From contig JAAZOA010000209.1 in assembly GCA_012798055.1 (NCBI GenBank), positions 1-12,547 of the forward strand: a stretch of DNA of 12,547 nucleotides, given 5' to 3'. Shown one piece after another: positions 7,212 through 12,547 of the stretch. Numbering within the stretch: position 1 is the first letter of the stretch; each line of letters opens with the position of its first letter. The position numbers and the translations under genes were made by a program. This DNA comes from Syntrophomonadaceae bacterium. Its GTDB lineage: Bacteria; Bacillota; Syntrophomonadia; Syntrophomonadales; Syntrophomonadaceae. The notes beneath the pieces are model-generated. The model searched no databases. It saw only the letters and a program-made list of their open reading frames with translations, and was not told the DNA's origin.

Positions 7212-7245
7212 TCATGATCCTCCAGTCGCAGCATACTTTCTGTTT

Positions 7246-9090
7246 TCACGTTTTTTTGCGTTTGATTTGTTTGCCTGGCCGGCGCGCGGTCTCGTCTCGC
7301 ACCAGGGCCTTCTGCGAAGTTCCGATGATATCCTTCCTTCCCGCAGCCTGCAGGGCCTGCCGCACCAACTTGGCATTGTTGCGGTTACGATATTGTAAAA
7401 GGGCCCGCTGCCATTTGCGCTCCTGTTCCTGGCGGGGTACATATACCGCTTCCCCATTATCCGGGTCGAGGCCGGTGTAGAACATACAGGTTGAAACCGT
7501 CATCGGGGTGGGGGTGAAATTCTGGACCTGTTCGGGATGGTACTGCAGTTGATCGCGAACAAATTCGGCCAGTTCCACCGTGGCCTTCAGGTCGGAGCCG
7601 GGATGGGCGGAGATGAAGTAAGGCACCAGGTACTGGTCTTTGCCCAATTCCTGGTTAACCTGTTTGAAAAGGCGGATAAACTTGACATATGCTTCTTGGC
7701 CGGGTTTATGCATCAGACGGGTCACCCTTGGGGCCACATGTTCAGGAGCGATCTTCAGTTGCCCGCTCACGTGGTATTGGCAGAGATCCCGCAGATAGCC
7801 GCTTTTGTCCAGGAGAACCAGGTCATAGCGTATGCCCGAACCTACGAATATATGTTTCAAGCCTTGGATTTTGCGGAGTTTGCTCCACAACCTGGTCGAG
7901 GAGCGCTGGTCAGTAACCAGGTTCTTACATTGTGCGGGATAGAGGCAGCTGGTGCGGCGGCATTGCCGACAGACTTCTGCCTCTCTGCCCTTCAGGCCGT
8001 ACATATTCGCTGAGGCGGCGCCCACATCCGGTATGGTCCCTTTGAAATCCGGATGGCGGGTCAAGCCTTGGGCTTCAGCAAGCAATGAGCTTTGACTGCG
8101 GTTCTGGATGAATTTGCCCTGGTGCAGGCCCAGGGAGCAGAACGAACATCCCCCGAAGCAGCCCCGGTGAGTGACCAGGGAAAATTGCACTGGCTTTAAC
8201 CCCGGCACCCCGCCCTGTGATAAATAGCTGGGATGGGACTGGCGGACGAAGGGCAGGGAATAGATCTCGTCCAGCTTATCGGTGGTAAGGGGCAGTGGCG
8301 GCGGATTCTGCACCACCCATGCTTTCTCATGTTTCTGTGCCAGGGTAAGGCCACAATAGGGGTTGATTTCATTGTGGATTATTCTGGTGGCTTGCGCAAA
8401 AGCCCGTTTGTCCTTAATGACCTCTTCGAATGCGGGCAGCTCCTGTGCTGCCGCTGGCAGGGTTTTACTCAGGTAACAGGTGCCCCGCAGATTGGTCAGG
8501 TAGGCGATGTCCTGTCCGGCTTTGATTCTGCGGGCTATCTCCCAGAGGGTGTGTTCCCCCATCCCATAAACGAGCAGGTCTGCCTGGCTGTCGACCAGTA
8601 CTGACCGGCGCACCTGATCACTCCAGTAGTCGTAATGGGCCAGGCGGCTCAAGCTGTCCTCAACCCCGCCGATTACCACCGGAATCCCCGGGTATGCCCG
8701 GCGAATCAGGTTGGTGTATACCAGGGTGGCCCGGTCCGGCCGGAGCCCAGCCCGTCCTCCCGGTGAGTATGCATCTGTATGCCGCCGCTTCTTATCAGCC
8801 GTGAAATGGTTCACCATGCTATCCATGTTCCCGGCGGAGACAGCAAAAAATAACCGTGGCGCTCCCAGGCTGCGGATAGCTTCCAGGTTGCGCCAGTCCG
8901 GTTGAGCTATGATCCCCACCCGGAAACCTTTGTGTTCCAGGAACCTGCCCAGGATAGCCGCAGCCCAAGCCGGGTGGTCCACATAGGCATCCCCGCTTAC
9001 CATGATGATATCCAGTTCATCCCAGCCCCTTTGGGCCATGTCTTCCCGGCTGACCGGTAAAAATTGCGTACCCGTGGCTGCTCTCCTCAT
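7246..9090 (-). CDS. ygiQ: YgiQ family radical SAM protein
   Basis: A 614-residue radical SAM protein of the YgiQ family; its reaction is not known. The conserved N-terminal block FLPVSREDMAQRGWDELD is followed by VSGDAYVDHPAW. The iron-sulfur motif C311-x3-C315-x2-C318 (CFGGCSFC) should bind the 4Fe-4S cluster that cleaves S-adenosylmethionine. Shortly after is a second Cys group in EVCRQCRRTSCLYPAQC, also characteristic of the family. The C-terminal region (SAHPGSDLKATVELAEF, TPTPMTVSTCMFYTGLDP) is the family-specific DUF3362-type end. The frame stays open to 9234, but residues before FLPVSRED do not look conserved. ATGs at 9234, 9120 and 9090 are possible. I prefer 9090 because a promoter-like TTGGTG-17-GATAAT would place the transcript start near 9112 and the resulting length fits the family; its ribosome binding site (AGGAA) is weak and distant. 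First gene of a probable ygiQ-hflX-lcp operon. Confidence 0.93.
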   Translation of the reverse strand: MRRAATGTQFLPVSREDMAQRGWDELDIIMVSGDAYVDHPAWAAAILGRFLEHKGFRVGIIAQPDWRNLEAIRSLGAPRLFFAVSAGNMDSMVNHFTADKKRRHTDAYSPGGRAGLRPDRATLVYTNLIRRAYPGIPVVIGGVEDSLSRLAHYDYWSDQVRRSVLVDSQADLLVYGMGEHTLWEIARRIKAGQDIAYLTNLRGTCYLSKTLPAAAQELPAFEEVIKDKRAFAQATRIIHNEINPYCGLTLAQKHEKAWVVQNPPPLPLTTDKLDEIYSLPFVRQSHPSYLSQGGVPGLKPVQFSLVTHRGCFGGCSFCSLGLHQGKFIQNRSQSSLLAEAQGLTRHPDFKGTIPDVGAASANMYGLKGREAEVCRQCRRTSCLYPAQCKNLVTDQRSSTRLWSKLRKIQGLKHIFVGSGIRYDLVLLDKSGYLRDLCQYHVSGQLKIAPEHVAPRVTRLMHKPGQEAYVKFIRLFKQVNQELGKDQYLVPYFISAHPGSDLKATVELAEFVRDQLQYHPEQVQNFTPTPMTVSTCMFYTGLDPDNGEAVYVPRQEQERKWQRALLQYRNRNNAKLVRQALQAAGRKDIIGTSQKALVRDETARRPGKQIKRKKT

Positions 9091-9118
9091 CTTTAAATAT
9101 TGTTCCTGTCTATGTGAC

Positions 9119-9147
9119 ATTATCCCATAAACAAGAACGATCACCAA
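9119..9147 (-). promoter_or_regulatory. Probable promoter of the ygiQ-hflX-lcp operon
   Basis: On the minus strand TTGGTG (9147-9142) and GATAAT (9124-9119) are separated by 17 nt. The -10 overlaps the ATG at 9120, so use of this promoter would require translation from the ATG at 9090. Based on consensus similarity and position only. Confidence 0.4.
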
Positions 9148-9220
9148 ACACCTGTTGCTCCCATCATATGGTCCTCCTAACCACCCGATATCGGCCGCAG
9201 TGTATACATTATCCGGCTTC

Positions 9221-9248
9221 TTTACATTTGGCATAGGGAGTCCATAAT
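9221..9248 (+). promoter_or_regulatory. Probable promoter of the KimA-like importer gene
   Basis: TTTACA (9221-9226) and CATAAT (9243-9248) are separated by 16 nt, with a predicted start near 9255. That is at or after the TTG at 9254, so it favours the TTG at 9320 as start codon. The leader would be about 65 nt, too short for a ydaO-type c-di-AMP riboswitch, and none is visible in the intergenic region. Confidence 0.4.
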
Positions 9249-9319
9249 TAGTATTGATTAAACCGTTATCACGCTTGCTGGTTAGCGGTTTATTACTTTT
9301 TGGAAGGGTCGGGATCAGA

Positions 9320-11200
9320 TTGATAAGTCAGATTCTGCGCTGGATTTTCGGGCAAAAGATGGAATCCAGCCGCATCCACGAGGAGAAGCTGAGCATCTTC
9401 TGGGGTATGCCCATTCTGTCAAGTGATGCGATCTCATCGGTAGCTTACGCGGTTGAAGAAATCCTCCTGGTTCTTATTCCGGTAATCGGCATAGCGTCAT
9501 TCATCTGGATGCCGCGCATAGCCCTGGTCATCATAATGCTGCTGCTGGTGCTGACTTTTTCCTACCGGCAAGTCGTTGAAGCTTACCCCCGGGGCGGCGG
9601 AGCTTATATCGTTGCCAAAGAAAATTTGAATACCATGGCCGGCCTCACTGCCGGGGCTGCTCTGTCAATCGACTATACCCTTACAGTTGCCGTAAGTATC
9701 AGCGCCGCAGCTGCGGCTATAACGTCGGCTGTCCCCTCTCTCTATACCCATCAGGTAGCTATTGCCGTTTCATTGATCGCCCTCCTGATTATCGCCAATG
9801 TCCGCGGTTTGCGGGAATCCTCCCGGGTCTTCAGTTTTCCTACCTACGCCTTTATTTTAGCGGTTATAACCCTGGTGACGGTCGGTATTATCAAACATTT
9901 TACCGGCGCTGACTCCAATATACCTACTGCGGTTATGGAACCTGTTACGCTGGAGACCCAAGCAGTTACAATCATCTTGCTGCTCAGGGCCTTTTCATCC
10001 GGCTGCAGTGCCGTTACCGGGGTGGAAGCAGTCAGTGATGCGGTCCCCAACTTTAAGGAACCGGCTGCCCGCAATGCCAAAATCGTCTATGTTATGCTAG
10101 CGGTTTCCATTATGGTATGTTTCGGCGGGGTTGCATATCTGGCCCATCTCTATCAAATAGTTCCAAACCCTCGCCTGACGGTTATGGCTCAGATCACTCT
10201 CGATGTCTTCGGCAAGGGTGGAATGTTCTATTTCATACAGGCGATCACCGCGATTTTGCTGGCTATGGCTGCCAATACAGCTTTTGCCGGATTTCCCACC
10301 CTGTTGTCAGTCATCGCCCAGGACGGTTATGCGCCGCGCCAGATGGCCCTGCGGGGCCACCGGCTGAATTACAATAACGGTATAACAATTTTAGGGCTCC
10401 TAGCTATCTCCCTGGTATTAGCGTTTAAGGCCAGCACCCACCTGCTGATCAACCTCTACGCGGTTGGAGTCTTCACTTCTTTCACTTTAGCCCAGAGTGG
10501 TCTTTTGATCCGCTGGTTCAGGCAAAAGCCCCCCGGCTGGCATTACAAAGCTTTGATCAACGGACTCGGTGCGTTTACCACTTTTACGGCTGCGACAGTC
10601 ATTGGCGTTACCAAGTTCATCGCCGGAGCCTGGATCGTATTTGTAGCCGTGCCAATACTGATCTGGCTGATGTTAAAGGTGAAACGGCATTACCAATCTG
10701 TGGCCGAACAATTGGACATTCCTAATGAGACCCTTAGCCAGATCCAGCTGGACGCAGCTTATTCCCATCACGTAATCGTGCCCATCGACAGTCTGAATGC
10801 CATGGTGGTAAAGGCCCTGCGCTATGCCCGTACCATGACTCCCAACGTCGAGGCTTTCCATATAGAGACCTATGAAGGCGAAGCCGACAAGCTGAAGAGA
10901 AAATGGGCAGCCCTGCATACCGACATCCGTTTGGTAGTCAAACAGTCCCCTTACCGGGAGGTAGTGGGCCCCCTTAAGGAATACATCGATTCCGAGGAAC
11001 ACGCTTCCCGCCCCGGGGATATCATCACTGTGCTCCTGCCCCAGTTCTTTGTGGCCAAATGGTGGCATATGATCCTGCACAACAATACCAGTCTCTTCAT
11101 CGCCAATGCTTTGTTCAGCAAGCGTAATGTGGTAGTGTCCATCCTGCCCTTCTACCTGTCTGATGTGGTCCAGTACCGGCAGAAGATCCTCAGCAAATAA
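9320..11200 (+). CDS. kimA: KimA-like potassium importer (APC superfamily, c-di-AMP-controlled type)
   Basis: A 626-residue polytopic membrane protein with about 12 hydrophobic segments (residues ~30-460) and a soluble C-terminal domain of about 160 residues resembling a universal-stress fold. It matches what I remember of B. subtilis KimA (YdaO, 607 aa) throughout, including LSSDAISSVAY, AYPRGGGAYIVAKENL, DYTLTVAVSIS, FSSGCSAVTGVEA, LYAVGVFTSFTL and the late WHMILHN. The K+-site residues reported for KimA, D36, Y43 and Y118, correspond here to D36, Y43 and Y119. KimA is a high-affinity, proton-coupled K+ importer inhibited by c-di-AMP through its C-terminal domain; the same role is inferred here. 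The frame is open from a TTG at 9254. The TTG at 9320 is preferred because it aligns with the KimA start, has GGAAGGG (9302-9308) 11 nt upstream, and lies after the predicted promoter. An ATG at 9359 is a third option. A related amino acid permease remains possible. Confidence 0.85.
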   Translation: MISQILRWIFGQKMESSRIHEEKLSIFWGMPILSSDAISSVAYAVEEILLVLIPVIGIASFIWMPRIALVIIMLLLVLTFSYRQVVEAYPRGGGAYIVAKENLNTMAGLTAGAALSIDYTLTVAVSISAAAAAITSAVPSLYTHQVAIAVSLIALLIIANVRGLRESSRVFSFPTYAFILAVITLVTVGIIKHFTGADSNIPTAVMEPVTLETQAVTIILLLRAFSSGCSAVTGVEAVSDAVPNFKEPAARNAKIVYVMLAVSIMVCFGGVAYLAHLYQIVPNPRLTVMAQITLDVFGKGGMFYFIQAITAILLAMAANTAFAGFPTLLSVIAQDGYAPRQMALRGHRLNYNNGITILGLLAISLVLAFKASTHLLINLYAVGVFTSFTLAQSGLLIRWFRQKPPGWHYKALINGLGAFTTFTAATVIGVTKFIAGAWIVFVAVPILIWLMLKVKRHYQSVAEQLDIPNETLSQIQLDAAYSHHVIVPIDSLNAMVVKALRYARTMTPNVEAFHIETYEGEADKLKRKWAALHTDIRLVVKQSPYREVVGPLKEYIDSEEHASRPGDIITVLLPQFFVAKWWHMILHNNTSLFIANALFSKRNVVVSILPFYLSDVVQYRQKILSK

Positions 11201-11282
11201 TCGGAAACAGGGGATCAATCATTCTAGCAAATATTTTCTATGTGTTTGGCCAGCAGAAAAGTTATATTTAATAGGAGAAGGG

Positions 11283-11345
11283 ATGAATTCCCGCATCCAA
11301 TTTCGGGCGAAGGTGGTGATGAATAACACCTGTTGGTATTGTTAA
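11283..11345 (+). CDS. Possible small ORF encoding a 20-residue peptide ending in Cys-Trp-Tyr-Cys
   Basis: An ATG at 11283 opens a 20-codon frame ending in TAA at 11345. AGGAG (11273-11277) lies 5 nt upstream. The peptide begins MNSRIQFRAKVV and ends NNTCWYC. It sits between the kimA-like gene and the lipoprotein gene. The good ribosome binding site is the only support; a leader peptide, a stray site or a decayed gene are all possible. The rest of the 11201-11382 gap shows no convincing terminator for kimA. Confidence 0.25.
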   Translation: MNSRIQFRAKVVMNNTCWYC

Positions 11346-11382
11346 CAGTGACAGGCACATTATATATTGGGGAGGCGGTTAT

Positions 11383-11895
11383 ATGAGTAAAAAATTATTG
11401 ACTCTGGTCCTGGCGGTCATTGCTGTGCTAACGTTCTCGGCATTCTTGGGCGGGTGCGAGAAGGCAGCCGAAAAGGCCACCGAAAAAGCGATAGAACAGT
11501 CCTCTGGCGGAGACGCAAAGGTTGATTTGGATAAAAACCAGGTAACAATCAAGACCGACCAGGGTACTACCACCGTGGGCGAAACCACCCAGTGGCCCAG
11601 CAAGATGCCCGCCGATGTACCCAAATTTAAATACGGCAAGATAACTGCTGTATCTGAGACCACGACTGCTGATAAAGGTGTAGCTGAGTTCATCGCCATC
11701 GAGGGAGTGGCCTTGGCCGACCTGACTAAATACACCAGCGAGCTGGAATCCGCCGGCTGGAAAATAGAAGCGACCACCACCATGACTGACGGTTACATGG
11801 TCAGTGCCGTCAAAGGCGAACAAAACCTGGTGGTGAGCTTCAGCAAGGGCGACAAGGACTTCAGCGGAGGCATCTATTACACCCAGAAAAAATAA
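11383..11895 (+). CDS. Small secreted lipoprotein of unknown function
   Basis: A 170-residue precursor with a type II signal peptide: K3-K4, a hydrophobic core (5-21) and a lipobox L22-G-G-C25. C25 is the presumed lipid-modified first residue of the mature protein, which would be anchored to the outside of the cytoplasmic membrane. After a charged, Ala/Glu/Lys-rich linker (26-50) comes a compact domain with VDLDKNQVTIKTDQGT, then TQWPSKMPADVPKFKYGKI. It ends in a helix-strand pattern (YTSELESAGWKIEATT) followed by beta-rich sequence finishing at IYYTQKK. A WP-x-x-[ML]P-x-DVP segment followed by an L-x-x-x-GW helix occurs in other small Firmicutes lipoproteins of unknown role; I cannot name a function. 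GGGGAGG (11369-11375) lies 7 nt before the ATG. It is not obviously operonic with kimA (182-bp gap) and is convergent with the transposase gene; a REP-like hairpin begins 5 nt after its stop. Confidence 0.9.
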   Translation: MSKKLLTLVLAVIAVLTFSAFLGGCEKAAEKATEKAIEQSSGGDAKVDLDKNQVTIKTDQGTTTVGETTQWPSKMPADVPKFKYGKITAVSETTTADKGVAEFIAIEGVALADLTKYTSELESAGWKIEATTTMTDGYMVSAVKGEQNLVVSFSKGDKDFSGGIYYTQKK

Positions 11896-11899
11896 CCCC

Positions 11900-11930
11900 C
11901 CGTCCCAGTGACACATTGTCGCGGGGACGG
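11900..11930. repeat. REP-like palindrome (RAYT-associated hairpin)
   Basis: CCGTCCC (11900-11906) pairs perfectly with GGGACGG (11924-11930). Inside, after one A-G mismatch, GTGACA pairs with TGTCGC (one G-T wobble) around the loop CAT, giving 13 pairs in 14 positions. It lies 5 nt after the lipoprotein stop and 44 nt from the end of the RAYT transposase gene. Short GC-rich imperfect palindromes next to RAYT genes are the expected substrate type (REP/BIME). There is no T-run after it in either direction, so it is not a standard intrinsic terminator, although it may stabilise the 3' end of the lipoprotein mRNA. Confidence 0.6.
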
Positions 11931-11973
11931 AGTTGTTGACACATTATGTTCAGCGCGGATTTCACATAGATTT

Positions 11974-12547
11974 TCAGGCTTTCAAGACCACTCCGCGATT
12001 TAGACCGGTTATTCTGGCTATTTGTCTAACTGATAGATGATATTCCGTTTTCAGCATCCTCACATAGGTGTCCCTGATCTCACGGTTCATTTGGACCAAG
12101 TGGGCAGGAGATGCAATGTGACAAACCCTTAGGATGGTCGATTCGGCAACATGATCGGGAACCTGATGTTTTTCGTCCACATCAACATCAAGGCACCTAT
12201 CATCCGTGACTTGCCGGCTGAATTCCAGCAGATTAGAGCCGGGATTCACAGAGTCTGGTTCGAAAAAACCAAGTCCAAAAGACCGATCAACTATTATCCC
12301 TGGTTCAGCATATTCTCGCACACTGGACCAGGGATATTCTTCTATATTTTGGCACAAACCTGCTTTAACAGGATTTTGATGAATATACCTCAACACGGTC
12401 AGAAAATAACTGTCGTCCTCAACTGCTTCACTTCTGAACCGGTCTTGAAAAAGATTGCCGATCCTATCATGTCTCTTGTTATACCAGTAAACATAACTTC
12501 CACAAATACGGCGCATGATTTGGGCAAGGGGTTCAGCTCCGACCCTC
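11974..12547 (-). CDS. REP-associated tyrosine transposase (RAYT, Y1_Tnp family), 3' part only
   Basis: The frame is open to the right edge of the window, with residues RVGAEPLAQI preceding MRRICGSYVYWYN, so the gene is partial and its N-terminus lies beyond 12547. The visible ~190 residues are the C-terminal part of an HUH/Y1 single-strand transposase of the REP-associated type. GNLFQDRFRSE and RYIHQNPVKAGL are signature blocks; the Tyr in the latter helix is the presumed DNA-attacking nucleophile, and the HUH histidine motif must lie off the window. A C-terminal extension with a helix-turn-helix-like end (LSVRQIARITGLNRG) completes the family pattern. These enzymes bind and cut REP palindromes and usually act as domesticated single-copy genes. 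The adjacent hairpin at 11900-11930 fits that role. No frameshift is visible in the part present. Confidence 0.9.
   Translation of the reverse strand, partial: RVGAEPLAQIMRRICGSYVYWYNKRHDRIGNLFQDRFRSEAVEDDSYFLTVLRYIHQNPVKAGLCQNIEEYPWSSVREYAEPGIIVDRSFGLGFFEPDSVNPGSNLLEFSRQVTDDRCLDVDVDEKHQVPDHVAESTILRVCHIASPAHLVQMNREIRDTYVRMLKTEYHLSVRQIARITGLNRGVVLKA

Noticed and set aside
6439..7398. A 319-codon open frame on the plus strand opposite hflX
   Set aside because: It is antisense to a well-supported hflX with all GTPase motifs, has Ser/Arg/Leu-rich low-quality sequence, and shows no domain or ribosome binding site. It arises from codon bias on the other strand.
7537..8013. Plus-strand open frame opposite ygiQ
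   Set aside because: It lies fully within ygiQ on the opposite strand and has no recognisable protein features.
9121..9253. Possible ydaO (c-di-AMP) riboswitch upstream of the KimA-like gene
   Set aside because: No matching conserved segments are visible and the room downstream of the likely promoter is too short. A covariance search was not possible here.
10673..11218. Minus-strand 181-codon open frame opposite the 3' part of the KimA-like gene
   Set aside because: It is antisense to the conserved C-terminal domain of the importer; the residues carry no domain signal.
11339..11366. TTGTTA-16-TATATA as the lipoprotein promoter
   Set aside because: The predicted transcript would start inside the ribosome binding site at 11369-11375, leaving it incomplete, so I did not list it as a feature.

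Overview
The window looks like chromosomal DNA of a low-to-mid-GC Firmicute, probably an anaerobic Clostridia-type organism. The evidence is a Gram-positive gene set (oligoendopeptidase F, a LytR-CpsA-Psr cell-wall ligase, a KimA-type potassium importer, a lipobox lipoprotein), strong GGAGG-type ribosome binding sites and TTG starts. The genus cannot be fixed from the sequence alone. Coding density is high; the longest gene-free stretch is about 265 bases. There are no rRNA or tRNA genes and no CRISPR array.

Left region (1-2520, minus strand): pepF lies upstream of a TetR-family regulator. The regulator has a readable promoter and a perfect 11-bp inverted repeat over its transcription start. 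Its stop codon overlaps the start of a further gene that runs off the left edge, probably the regulated target.

Middle region (2520-4863): two glyoxalase/VOC proteins, about 49% identical and alignable without gaps, are both on the plus strand. Between them lies a minus-strand, lower-GC gene for a polysaccharide-deacetylase-fold protein whose catalytic motifs look eroded. One VOC copy keeps all four expected metal ligands; the other has lost two.

Right-middle (4860-9250, minus strand): ygiQ (radical SAM), hflX (ribosome-associated GTPase) and an LCP cell-wall ligase gene form a probable operon. The LCP stop codon and the VOC2 stop codon share one palindromic CTAG.

Right region (9250-12547): divergent from ygiQ is a KimA-like K+ importer gene with no visible c-di-AMP riboswitch. 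It is followed by a possible 20-codon small ORF, a small lipoprotein gene, a REP-like hairpin, and the C-terminal part of a REP-associated Y1 transposase (RAYT) that continues beyond the right edge. The REP/RAYT pair is the main mobile-DNA signature. I found no clearly new multi-gene system. The items most worth following up are the diverged VOC pair around the degenerate deacetylase, and the REP-like fragments around the lipoprotein gene.
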